Position numbers and translations under genes: made by a program. From Typha latifolia (lineage: Eukaryota > Streptophyta > Magnoliopsida > Poales > Typhaceae), in contig CM034100.1 of assembly GCA_019914945.1 (NCBI GenBank), positions 9,683,096 through 9,747,095 on the forward strand: 64,000 nt of DNA, written 5' to 3'. This document shows, one piece after another, positions 9,481-19,616 of this stretch. The notes below the pieces were generated by a model. It searched no databases and was not told where the DNA came from. It saw only the letters and a program-made list of their open reading frames with translations. The stretch's first letter is position 1. Each line of letters opens with the position of its first letter.

Positions 9481-9619
9481 CCATGAGTTGACTACCTATG
9501 GCACTTCATCTCTTCTGCACGTGTGGAGGCCGATCTCGCAAAAGTGGCAAGCATGGTGCGTTGGCCATGACCGAACATGCCCAAGGAGCTCTAAGGCTTC
9601 CTCAGCCTCACTAGCTACT

Positions 9620-10380
9620 ACCGTTGATTCATCTTGGGCTACCAAAAGGTTTCAGCCCCACTGACCTCCCTATTTTGCAAAGACGGGTTTGAGTGGAACG
9701 ACAAAATGGAACGGGCATTTGAAGAACTCAAGCAAGCCATGACCGAAGCTCCCATGTTAGCCCTGCTAGATTTCACCAAGACTTTTGTTCTCGAGTGTGA
9801 CGCATTTGGGTCCGAGGTCGGCGCAATTTTGATATAGGAAGGGCGACCCATAGCCTACATGAGCAAGGCACTCTCGCAACGGTCACACCAATTGTCGACG
9901 TACGAGCAAGATATGTTAGCTCTGGTCCATGCTGTTAGCAAGAGGCACCCATTCAGATCGGTAGACGGTTCATAGTGCGCACCGATCAAAGAAGTTAGCC
10001 CTACTTAGGTAAAGGATCCACACTCAACGCAACAAATTTGGCTCTCCAAGTTGCTCTAGTATTTGTTTGACTTGGTTTACAAAGATGGTTTGGAGAACAG
10101 TGCGGCCGATGCACTCTTGCGCCAACCTGATGCTATCGAGCTAGCCACCCTATCGATTCCATCCCACCCCTTGTCGGACCGGATCAACGAGGCCACCATC
10201 AAGAACCCAAGCCTAGTGGAACTCACAATTTAGGTGGATGAGATTCTAATCCCAACTAATGCAGACTTGTAGACCTCTTTGATTAGCCACTTCAACGACT
10301 CACCCCTCGTGGGCCACGAGGGCCTCTTTCGGACCCACAAGAGACTGGGCCTCCATTGCTGGTGGATTCGACGTGTGGAG
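9620..10380 (+). pseudogene. RNase H and integrase N-terminal fragment, duplication copy 1
   Basis: One open stretch (9634-9837) carries the RT thumb and RNase H start (VSAPLTSLF, MLALLDFTKTFVLECDA). Stops follow at EVGAILI and again downstream. The ADALLRQPDA motif is near 10110, then the GHEGLFRTHKRLGLHC integrase HHCC-like start at 10310-10360. Confidence 0.75.
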
Positions 10381-10389
10381 GCCTATAGA

Positions 10390-11240
10390 GAGAGGAGCAC
10401 CTACACCAACAACAACAGATAGTCATGGAAATAATATAAGCATATGTACTGAAGGTGAAGAAAAGCAAGTGCCTTTGGGTACAACCATGAGTTGACTACC
10501 TATGGCACTTCATCTCTTCTGCACGTGTGGAGGCCGATCTCGCAAAAGTGGCAAGCATGGTGCGTTGGCCAAGACCGAACATGCCCAAGGAGCTCTAAGG
10601 CTTCCTCGGCCTCACCAGCTACTACCGTTGATTCATCTTGGGCTACCGGAAGGTTGCAGCCCCACTGACCTCCCTATTTCGCGAAGACGGGTTTGAGTGG
10701 AACAACAAAATGGAACGGGCATTTGAAGAACTCAAGCAAGCCATATGACTGAAGCGCTCGTGTTAGCCCTGCCAGATTTCACCGAGTCTTTTGTTATCGA
10801 GTGTGACGCATCTAGGTCCGGGGTCGGCGCAATTTTGATATAGGAAGGGCGACCCATAGCCTACATGAGCAAGGCACTCTCGCAACGGTCGCACCAATTG
10901 TCGATGTACGAGCAAGAGATGTTAGCTGTGGTTCACACTGTTAGCAAGAGGCACCTATTTTGATCGGTAGGCAGTTCATAGTGCGCAACAATCAAGGAAG
11001 TTAGCCCTACTTACTTAGGTAAAGGATCCACACTCAACGCAACAAAGGTGGCTCTCCAAGTTGCTCTGGTATGTGTTTGACTTGGTTTGCAAAGAGGGTT
11101 TGTTGAACGATGCGGCCAATGCATTCTCGTGCCAACCTAATGCTGTCAAGCTAACAACCCTATCGATTCCATCCCACCCCTTGTTGGACCGAATCAGCAA
11201 GGCCACCATCAAGGACCCAAGCCTAGTGGAACTCACGATT
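10390..11240 (+). pseudogene. RT thumb and RNase H fragment, duplication copy 2
   Basis: A second reading of the same domains with its own set of stops. The RNase H start reads FTESFVIECDA near 10785. The tail of the domain (11061-11243) is open and encodes LLNDAANAFSCQPNAVKL, where the usual ADALSR has become ANAFSC. Confidence 0.75.
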
Positions 11241-11999
11241 TAGGTGATTTAAGACCAATCAAGTCAGATCGAGTACAACACGAGAGACAGACTCGTGCTC
11301 AAGGGGGACCAGATTCTAATCCCAATTAATGCAGACTTGCAGACCTCTTTGATTAGCCACTTCAATGACTCATCCCTCGTGGGCCACGAGGGCATCTTTC
11401 GGACCCACAAGTGACTAGGCCTCAATTGCTAGTGGATTCTGCTCGACCCACAAGCGACTAGGCCGTGCGCAACTACATCTGGACATGTGAATTATGTCAA
11501 CGAGCCAAAGCAGATTCGACTCGACCAACTGGCCTCTCCAACCCTTTCCTATTCCCGAGCCAATCTGGGAAGATATTTTAGTGGACTTCATTGAGGGCCT
11601 ACCAACTGTCTAAGGGCGATCGGTTGTCATGGTTGTGGTCAACCGCCTCTCCAAGTATACACACTTCTCAGTGCTCGATCACCCCAACACTACACAGAAG
11701 GCTGCAAAGGTTTTCAATCGCGATGTGGCTAAACTTCACGGGATACCATGATCTATTGTGTTCGATCGTGATCTGGTGTTCACTAGTTAGTTGTGGCAAG
11801 AATTCTTTCGTCTATAGGGCACGACGGCTGAGGCCCAATCTGGCAGTTGCACAGAACCGGAGGAAGTAGATCTACAATCGACGACACCATGACCGGACGT
11901 TCTCAATAGGAGATCGAATTTGGGAGTGTGAGTTCAAGTTGATGCAATGCTTCCTAGACTTCTCACCTTTAGGACAAGGTGGTCAAAAGCATGGTGGAG
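11241..11999 (+). pseudogene. Ty3/gypsy integrase, internally deleted
   Basis: Integrase zinc-finger start (GHEGIFRTHK at 11385-11415), then catalytic-core pieces: DFIEGLPTV near 11590, VVMVVVNRLSKYTHF near 11625 and VAKLHGIP..IVFDRD near 11725-11775. After a WQEFF motif the sequence jumps at about 11825-11925 to the extreme C-terminus (EFKLMQCFLDFSP). The third catalytic residue, C-terminal domain and most of the chromodomain are thus lost. A purine-rich tract (AGGACAAGGTGGTC) lies at 11971-11985 ahead of the LTR. Confidence 0.75.
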
Positions 12000-12429
12000 T
12001 GATGTGATTCGGATTTGATTAGATTGATTCACGGGGACATTGGGCTCGATTGATCGAGTCTATTTATCCTTTAATTATTTCGTGATGTAAGCCTTTAAGG
12101 AAAATTCTAATTTGAGTGGTGTCAGCCTTTACGGCTAACCATTGTGGGACTCATTGTACCCGACCTCTATATATATAGGGGTTGGACTCATTTATTAAGC
12201 ATCTAAGCATTGAGAAATTATTCTAGCATTGAGTTTATCTTAGGAGTAAGAGTAAGATAACCTAGAAATTATTCGAGCATTAAATTAATCTCCCTTCATT
12301 ATCGCCATTGCTACCCTTCATCTTCCTCACCATCACCATCCCTCCTTCCACCCTCTCCATTTGCCATCATTCACCCTAATTGAAGCCTACACTCCCTTGT
12401 TGCAAATCTTCTGCAAACGGTCCATAACA
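12000..12429 (+). repeat. 3' LTR of the plus-strand Reina-like element
   Basis: Starts TGATGTGATTCGG and ends TCCATAACA, matching the LTR family at 3374-3890. It lacks part of the AAGTC repeat region present in the longer copies. TATA region CCTCTATATATATAGG at about 12165. Confidence 0.85.
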
Positions 12430-13024
12430 GTGTTTGAATGACCATTCCTTGTTTTTGAACGCAACAGCCAAAAAGGCTTATTCATCAAAAGATCCTTAAT
12501 TTAGGTTGCACTCCAAACTATATATTGGAGGCTAATTAGTTACCCAAACCATAGTAAGTCCAATGTTAAACCGACTTGATAAACAAAAGTTGGAAATAAC
12601 TTAAACTAAGTGCTAAATTAACTCTCTATCTGGATAAGTGACTCAAGCCATGAGACTAATGTCCACGAGGTGGTCCAGTCTGACCCGGATCACATCACAT
12701 TGCACACCCAGGCCCAAGTCAGCTCTTCTAAGGGACAATGTGTATAACTCAATGTAGAAGATTTGACCCTGAATGTGTAGCTAAACCTTGTGACGTATAC
12801 CTGCGTTCTTAATACCTCTGTGCTTACAAAAGGCTGGACTCTAATCCGAAGCATTTCACCATCAACAAATGAACAAAATTGTGGGTGCTACCTGAATCAA
12901 TAAGGATTAGAACTTTTTCCTTTTTTTAATCATACCTTCCACTCAAAGGGTTTTCCGAGTTGTCTTGCTAGCAAAGGTATGCAATGAAAACTTAGTGTGT
13001 ACTTCATGTTCGCTATCCTCCTCA
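12430..13024 (-). pseudogene. Ty3/gypsy gag-end / protease fragment, another subfamily
   Basis: On the minus strand 12860-13024 encodes an EVHTKFSLHTF segment, then VLILIDSGSTHNF, an intact retropepsin active-site motif, at about 12895. The sequence beyond (12430-12780) shows no domain I recognise. Frame is broken between the gag tail and the protease. Confidence 0.65.
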
Positions 13025-13183
13025 ATGTTACATGACTTAATTGGACTTGCCTTAAAGACTAACTTGACTTAGCTAGACTTGTCTAACAGGCCTACATCAT
13101 GAAATAATTAAAAGATAAATAGACTTGATCAATCGAGCCCAATGACCCCGCGAATTGATTCAATTAAATCTCAATCACATCAT
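13025..13183 (-). repeat. Reina-like LTR fragment
   Basis: Reverse complement of the first 160 bases of the LTR family, ending in CACATCA (family start TGATGTG). Separates two gag/protease fragments in opposite orientation. Confidence 0.75.
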
Positions 13184-13840
13184 TAGTATGAACCCGCAGT
13201 GAAGAAATCGTTTGCTGTGCACTTGGGTTGGTGAGTTGATCTACTAATGTTTGAGTCACCTTCATCTAGTTTTATGCCAACTCAGCATTCCTTTGTGTCA
13301 AATGAATTAATTGCTGCATCATGGTTTCCATCGTTGTAGGAGGAGCTTCGTTGAGGCTTGCGTCGATTAGGGTTTCCTCAAATCTTCCACCCATTGGTGT
13401 TGTTTCCTCCCTCACACCTTCTCAAGTAGGGAAATGAAGATCTAAAGGGCTTTGCTTCTATTCTGATGAAAGATATGCGTTGGGTCATCGCTGCTGACCT
13501 TTGGGCACGGCTCTTCTTTTCAATGATCTAGAAGATGAAGAGGACTTAGCTACTATCGAAGATCTAGAGGAGGAGCCTCAGGTGCATATGGTGGTCGAGA
13601 TGGAGAAGAATAACAAAGACATTGCCACTTAAATTTTGCAATGCCCAAGACATTGCAAATGGAAGGTATGATTAAGCGAACAGCAATTAACATTTTAATT
13701 GACACGGGGAGCACTCATAACTTCCTAGCTGAGAGGCTTTTGAAGAGGAAAATTGGAATGAATAAGGAGCTGACGGTTTCCTTTGTGGTAGGCAATGGCA
13801 CAATGTTATGAGCTAATGGGTTGTGTTGTTGGGTATTGCT
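13184..13840 (+). pseudogene. Ty3/gypsy gag-protease fragment
   Basis: A zinc-knuckle-like CFYSDERYALGHRC near 13447-13490 has its second Cys replaced by Ser. It is followed by an acidic linker and, after a frameshift, INILIDTGSTHNFLAERLL at 13685-13750, the retropepsin DTG motif. The fragment ends near a GNGTML motif. It lies beside the minus-strand fragment at 12430-13024 but is not the same copy. Confidence 0.7.
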
Positions 13841-14240
13841 GCGGGTGCAAAGCTTCAATTTTTAGGGTTAACTTTTATTTGTTTTGCTTGTTAGGTTGGC
13901 CTCTAAATATGTCAAAGACAACCTTATTGAATCTATTGATGAAATATTGAAGTTTTCCCTTCCTAGCTTTGCACCCGCGACATCCATCTCTTATCTCTCT
14001 CTATTTCTCCTACATCTACTATCTCCTTCATCCTGCAAATTGCAATACGCATCTTCCACCCTCCACCAACTTCAACTGTCCTGCCACCATCTAAACATCG
14101 GTTAGTATTTTCCCCATAACTTTTTATCTACACCTCCAATCGATGTGATTCTGATTGATTATAGATTATGTTGTTCTCTAAAAATTTTCCCTAGATCAGA
14201 ACTGGGTTGATTCTAGATTATGTTCACCACCTCCTAGAAC
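13841..14240. other. Unclassified stretch with a 14 bp inverted repeat
   Basis: GCGGGTGCAAAGCT at 13841-13854 is repeated inverted as AGCTTTGCACCCGC at 13965-13978. A short CT/CA-rich leader-like stretch follows. No flanking duplication and no convincing reading frame; a 73-codon frame at 13884-14105 is not recognised. Confidence 0.4.
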
Positions 14241-14890
14241 ATGATCGTATCATAAGCTAGGGGTCCAATTAGCCCGAGGTGACTGGGTCAGCCCAAGTTG
14301 TTTCACCATTCCTCGGATACCATGCCAACAACCAGATCCATGGCATCGTGACCCAATGAAGGCACCTCTATCAAAGGAGTGGACACTAATGTGGTCAGAT
14401 TCAAGATGAACCCCAGCACGCCAGCCGAGACTTCTCCCTTGACTTCTTTCATCAACTCATATCTGATCAAGATATTCACAGACATGATGGAGACATAGCA
14501 AGCCATGCATGCCTCAATGGAAGTGATGACTTAAGTCCTCACTGGCGCACCAAGGAACACGGCAGCAACTGAGCTCCCTACGCGCACCCAAGTTGTACAC
14601 CGTTGGAACCACCCCTTCATCAAAGGACACCACCACCACCAATCCATGCTAGACTTGAGAAAGACTGTGAAGGGTTCATGGGAGCCCAACCCATAAACCC
14701 CATGCTACCCACGCTGCAAGAAAGGCGTACTTAATCGAAACCAATGTTTCATCGAAATAAACCACCGGTTCTGTCTCGCCAAAAATATGATTATGAATGG
14801 ATGGATTTGAGGAACCAACAACCCCTCAATTCATCCTAGGGTCGCCGGAATGAACCCAGGAGGAAGGAGGCCCAACTAACATGAAGAAGA
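14241..14890. other. Unidentified GC-richer segment, partly shared with 25319-25600
   Basis: Base composition differs from the neighbouring AT-rich LTR. Short frames exist on both strands (67 codons on minus at 14303-14506) but I recognise no family. From 14644 it is nearly identical to 25319 onward. It joins Tekay-like LTR sequence just after a (GAA)n run at 14883-14903. Confidence 0.45.
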
Positions 14891-15073
14891 AGAAGAAGAA
14901 GAAGGTGTTTACTTTACATTTATGTATTATTGAGGACACATTGATATACTTATTCATGGCATGATGCTCTTTCTGATTCATATTATTCAGTACATGATTT
15001 AATCTCTGTTTGGCATCACTGATTCGGGGTAAGGTCTATTCACTGAGCCTTTTGCTCATGACTCTCTTTATTT
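14644..15073 (+). repeat. 430 bp tract nearly identical to 25319-25748
   Basis: Both copies are 430 bases with no gap and I count only about three differences. The tract covers unidentified sequence and its join to Tekay-like LTR sequence. Outside it the two LTRs diverge strongly. Confidence 0.9.
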
Positions 15074-15547
15074 TCTTCTAAACACCCATATATTACGATA
15101 CGTAATAGTGGCTTGAGATATCATGAAAAGATATTTTAGAGCAAAGATAAGGTGAGCTATAGACATGAGATGGTATAGAAGATAGTTTATCCAGATATTG
15201 AGTTGTTCTATTATTGAATATTTATACTCCATTGTATAGATGAGATTTATATAATACTGGTCAAATTATAGTGTACTCATGTATTAGTGATTTTAGTTGT
15301 ATCTTAATTGTTTGTCATGGCCTATGTGAGCCTTGCCAGATTATGTAGCTATTTAGTATGGTTATTGTGGACTTGGACATTTATATGTTAATAGATTTAT
15401 TTGGTTCATAGTATGAATTATTTGGTGATGGATTATATGTGCATGGACAAGAGTGTATTTGTGCGTGATGAGCCCCGTCTGACCTGTTTCGGGCGCTGCG
15501 CGTGCTGTGTGGGCGTGCATGTGCCCATACCGGGCGGGGGCATTACA
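14904..15547 (+). mobile_element. Tekay-like LTR, 3' fragment
   Basis: It matches the last part of the LTR family from the GTCATTGAGGATACA region to the GC-rich tail, ending GGGCGGGGGCATTACA. The 5' two-thirds of the LTR is replaced by the unidentified segment before it. Confidence 0.75.
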
Positions 15548-16887
15548 ATGATTGTCCGTAGGTGGAGGTACTCTTCTCTCAATCGACTGTAAACGAAAAT
15601 GTCGTCAAAAAATAGCAAAACATACTATTGAAAGAGTGGGCAAAATATATCGTTCATCAGCCCTTGAAAAATTGTCGGGGCATTGGTCAGGCCAAAGGGC
15701 ATCACAAGAAACTCGTAATGTCCATCATGGGTTCGAAAGGCTGTCTTGTGAACGTCGATTGCTCAAGCCCTGATCTAGTGATAGCCGACCCACAAATGTA
15801 GCTAGGTGAAGATGGCGGCACCGACTAAGTCATCCAATAATTCCTCAATAATCGGTATCAGATATCGGTCCTTGATGTTGAAGGCATTTAGTGCTTTGTA
15901 ATCCATACAAAATTTCCATGAGTTGTCCTTCCGCACTAGGAGCATCGGCAAAGAGTAGACGCTATGGCTTGGCTGGATCAGCCTTGGTCCAACATCTCTC
16001 ATACCAGCTATGTGATCTCATCATTTTGGGCATATGGATACCGGTAAGGCCTCAAATTTGCTGGTCCGGCTCCCGGTGTCATCTCGATCCGATGATCATG
16101 GTCTCGGATTGGCGGTAGTCCATATGGCTCTTCGAAGATTTGATCAAACCCTTGGAGAAGTGAGTTCAAATCAGCGGCTATTGTGTTACTTGGGTTCGGT
16201 TCTTCCATGGTTGAGACTAACCGCATCAACAAGCCACCACAGCCGGCTTGTGGTAACCCAGTTAGGGCTTGAAGTCTAGCCCTAGGGTTTGGCTGCAACC
16301 CTTCGAGTCGAATTGGTCTCCCAGCATACTCGAAGTCCATTCGCGTCATGCCAAAATCAAATAATATTGGGCTAAGCCCTAAAGCCATTGAACTCCTAAG
16401 ACAAAATTGGCCCCCTTAAGTGCCAAAGGGTGCAAGTCCAACCAGAACATCTCGCCTTGGATATGCACCTTAACTCCATCGCACCTATTATCGTTCCGCA
16501 AGAATGTGCCATCTCCAAATGGCTACATCGAATCCGATGGTTAGATCCACCCCCAACCCAATTTATCGCACCAACTTCTCATCCATAAAATTATGTGTGT
16601 TGCCCGAGTCAATTAGTATCTCGACTCGGTGCTTCTTGATCAAACCTTCTAGCCATAGGATTTGGGGTGCTCGCAAGCCCGGATAGGCATGTAAGCTCAA
16701 CTCTGCATGCACCTCATTCTGGTGGTCCACGACCTCCATATCCGCTACCACCTCTTCATCGCCCCCATAGCTCCATTTCGCCCTCCTGGTCTCCTCCGAG
16801 GAACATGATCGTTGCAGGTTGTTTACCACACTTGTGTCCCAAAGCAAACTTCTCATCGCAGTAGAAGCATAAATCCTTAGACCTATA
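15548..16887 (-). pseudogene. Ty3/gypsy protease-RT fragment
   Basis: Minus strand, high to low: a CFYCDEKFALGHKC knuckle near 16820-16870, acidic gag tail, protease ILIDSGNTHNFMDEKL (16563-16640, catalytic Asp intact), the QWL..LGLSPI linker (16008-16388), RT blocks LIQPSHSVYSLPMLLVRKD and MDYKALNAFNIKDRYLIP (15802-16002), a broken stretch, then the RT catalytic loop LFFDDIFVYS at 15590-15618 with both Asp kept. It is the best preserved RT of this family here but is cut at the loop by the LTR fragment ending at 15547 and upstream by the Sirevirus LTR at 16888. Confidence 0.8.
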
Positions 16888-17365
16888 TGAAAAACCCTAG
16901 ACACAAGTATGTATCTAAATACTAGGCAATGATATCACTCGTTCGCTTAAGTAAAAGTCCGTAGAAATATTAAAAATGAAAGAAGAGATGAACGCCAAGA
17001 TTTTAACGTGGAAAAACCCAAACGGGAAAAAACCACGGATCCAAACTCGGAACAAAACCAATCACTAGAATAGTAGTAGTTACAAGACTGACTCACAAAA
17101 TAACCCGTCGATCCAAACGACTTTGTTCCTCTCAGTCTTGCTCGCTAGAACCCACGATTCACTGCTTCTCGCGATTGAAGTCCAACCTCAGTAACCCTCG
17201 AGATTGATCTTTCGTCTAGATAGCCCTTAAGACGAAAGATTAACTTTTAATGATGAGTGGAACCTTGTTACTTGAAGAAACCGATGTAGCCTCAAGAAAT
17301 CTCCTTCAATAATACTTCTTCAACAACCCTAGAGATAGGGCATCACAATCCTTATATATAATCTC
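16888..17365 (-). repeat. Sirevirus-like LTR, 3' portion (extra copy)
   Basis: On the minus strand this ends GTTTTTCA at 16888. It duplicates the left part of the LTR that starts at 17366, but contains about 200 bases (around 17130-17320) missing from that copy. It breaks off at the CTTATATATAATCTC promoter region, directly against the next LTR end. Confidence 0.75.
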
Positions 17366-18219
17366 TGAAAAACCCGAAACACACATATGTATCTAAATAC
17401 TAGGCAATGATATCACTCGTTCGCTTAAGCAAAAGTCCGTAGAAATATTAAGAACCAAAGCAGAGGTGAACGCCAAGATTTTAATGTGGAAAAACCCAAA
17501 CGGGAAAAAAACCACGGATAGAAACTCGGATCAAAACCAATCACTAGAATAGTAGCAGTTACAAGACTAACTCACAAAACAACCCATCGATCCAAACAAC
17601 TTTGTTCTTCTCAATAATGCTTCTTCAACTCCCCTAGAGATAGGGTTTCACAATCCTTATATATGATCTCCAAGATAGAGTCAAATCCAAGTCTTATCCG
17701 TACTCACGAAAGTCCAATTTTATCAAACTTCGTTGGTGCGTTCGAACGCGGCCCGGGTGCGTTCGAACGACATGATTTGAACTCAGGTGCGTTCGAACGG
17801 GCCCTAGTGCGTTCGAACGCGACAACTTGAATTCTTCAGGTTGCGTTCGAACGTGTTTGTGAACGCGGCTCTCTGTCTGTGTGAACGCAATATCCGCGTT
17901 CGAACGCGTTTGTGAACACGGCTCTCTATCTATGTGAATGCAGTGCCCGCGTTCGAACGAGTTTGTGAACGCGGCTCTCTGTCTGTGTGAACGCAGTGCC
18001 CGCTTTCGAACGTGTTTGTGAACGCGGCTCTTTGTCTATGTGAACGCAGATTCCGCATTCGAATGCGTTTGTGAACGCGGTGTGAACTCGACGGCTTTTC
18101 TCTAATAATCTTGCAATTCTTCAAACCAGAGATATTCTAGACTTGTGTAAAGCTCATATACATGAAAAAATACACTTAGAATATTTTGTACACAATTGCC
18201 AACAAATAAAAACCTAACA
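17366..18219 (-). repeat. Sirevirus-like 3' LTR
   Basis: On the minus strand it starts TGTTAGGTTTTTATTTG at 18219 and ends GGGTTTTTCA at 17366. A polypurine tract abuts its start. A full-length relative is the solo LTR at 32918-33921. A minus-strand TATATAAGG lies near 17656. It carries a 53 bp minisatellite. Confidence 0.8.
17843..18083 (-). repeat. 53 bp minisatellite with GCGTTCGAACGC core, 4.5 units
   Basis: Unit starts fall exactly at 17843, 17896, 17949, 18002 and 18055 with no indels. Each begins with a TTCGAA-centred palindrome and contains GTTTGTGAACGCGGCTC. The solo LTR at 33651 carries 2.6 units. Confidence 0.9.
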
Positions 18220-18235
18220 ATCTCCCCCTTTGGCA
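18220..18235 (-). other. Polypurine tract of Sirevirus-like element
   Basis: Read on the minus strand, AAAGGGGGAGAT immediately precedes the LTR start TGTTAGG. A GGGGGAGA tract at this position is characteristic of Sireviruses. Confidence 0.75.
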
Positions 18236-18576
18236 ATTTGTGACAAAACATGTAGGTTACAAGATATTACAAAGACTTCAAATTGAGCAATCAACAAGAC
18301 TAGAATATTTTGCACATCAATCAATGCAAATAAACATATACCAATCCAAGATCAAGTGAAAATAACTTGAAATGAATAAACAATCCAAACAGAAGTTATC
18401 AATGGATCATAAGTTCAAAAGTACTTAAACATACAAAGTTCACAATTTCTCCAAGCAAAGTTATAAGCAAGATTAGAAAGACAGAAAGACTCTAATAAAC
18501 TCCCCCTATTACCATGCTCCCCCTACACACCTAGACACCTAGACACTCTCCCCCTTTTTGTCACAAATGCCAAAGA

Positions 18577-19616
18577 CTAGGAACTTGGAGGAAACTGACG
18601 CTGAAGAATCGTTAACACAGAGTCAAGGACAGTCCCCTAACGAGCTTGCTCAGTTCGTAAATCATTCACGGCGGAATGAAGATCCTGCACTTTAGTACTA
18701 AGCTGATCAAAACGATCAGAGTACTGTGGTAACTCCCCCTCAGAGTGAGATGTGTCACTGTCAGAGCTATCATCAGAACTGTCGAGGTGCGAGGTGCGAA
18801 AGAGGGCGGCTTGAGAGGAGACTACTGGTCGTGAGCTTGACTCCACTTAAGAGTAATCCGATCCAACGGCTTGTGCGAAGTAAGAGAAGGTTCCAAAGCA
18901 TCCACACGCACCCCACTCTGAGTGCACAAATTTGTAATAAAGATACCAAATGGTAACCCCTCACGAGGTGCTTCTTTCTGGGCAGCTGTGAGAATCGAAT
19001 CATAGATGACCAGAGCCAAATAAACAGAAACTCCAGTTAACATTGCATGAAGAAGGAATGCACGATCCAAACTAATACTGGAATGTCGAGTCTTGGGGGT
19101 GACGTTGTACAGACAAAATAGGTGAAGCATGCAAGCCATTGGTGTCAGCTTTGCATGCGGCATCATGTTTCCCTTCCAACGTTCCCCTTTGATCAGTACA
19201 GTGCCAGCATATACATCGACATCGGGAAGTGGAGCAGACGTGGGGTACTGGAACTCACCATCAGGAAGACAAAGTTCAGCGCGAATAACATCTGAGTCCA
19301 AGTATACAAACACCCCACGAACATTAGAACGAATACAGCGTTCTAAAACTGTGGCATTATAAAATAATTCTCGAACAACTTCCACATAAACAGTCCCACT
19401 CATCCGACACACCGATAACCATCCTCGCTTAGTAAATATCTATTCTATCCCCAAAGTAGAAAAATTGGAAATAACCACGGGTCGTTCACAGATAACAGGA
19501 CGGGTGCCAAAATTATGTTTGTATCGCCCTGTAGCCGTTAAAGTAGAAAACTTTGGAGCCGAAGTAGGTGAGGAAGGCGGCCTAGGTTTCCTAGAAATTG
19601 CAGCTTTTCTAGGCAT
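18577..19616 (-). pseudogene. Env-like / plant transposon-domain ORF of Sirevirus-like element
   Basis: A long minus-strand frame begins at the ATG at 19616 (MPRKAAIS, a basic start) and is interrupted by one in-frame TAG at 19440-19442. It is open again to 18822, then shifts frame near 18845 into an acidic serine-rich and coiled-coil-like tail (DSSDDSSDSDTSHSEGELPQ). That tail has a further stop near 18637 before ending near 18577. The central part has the pattern HLFCLYNVTP..RHSSISLDRAFLLHAMLTG, resembling the putative plant transposon protein domain found 3' of pol in Sireviruses and historically called env-like. Position between RT and polypurine tract agrees. Envelope function is not shown. 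Confidence 0.65.

Larger units (their letters stand above)
9400..11420 (+). repeat. About 1.0 kb direct duplication of RT thumb / RNase H / integrase N-terminus
   Basis: 9400-10370 and 10404-11410 are two successive copies of the same pol segment with a period near 1004 bases (GCACTTCATCTCTTC at 9501 and 10505). Copy 2 retains about 65 bases around 11245-11315 that copy 1 lacks. Each copy contains the FTKTF/FTESF-VxECDA RNase H start and the ISHFND..GHEG integrase zinc-finger start. Confidence 0.85.

Noticed and set aside
3374..12429. A single 9 kb element bounded by the LTRs at 3374 and 12000
   Set aside because: The target duplication shows the 3374 element ends at 6552, and opposite-strand gag lies between, so the 3' LTR at 12000 belongs to a separate copy.
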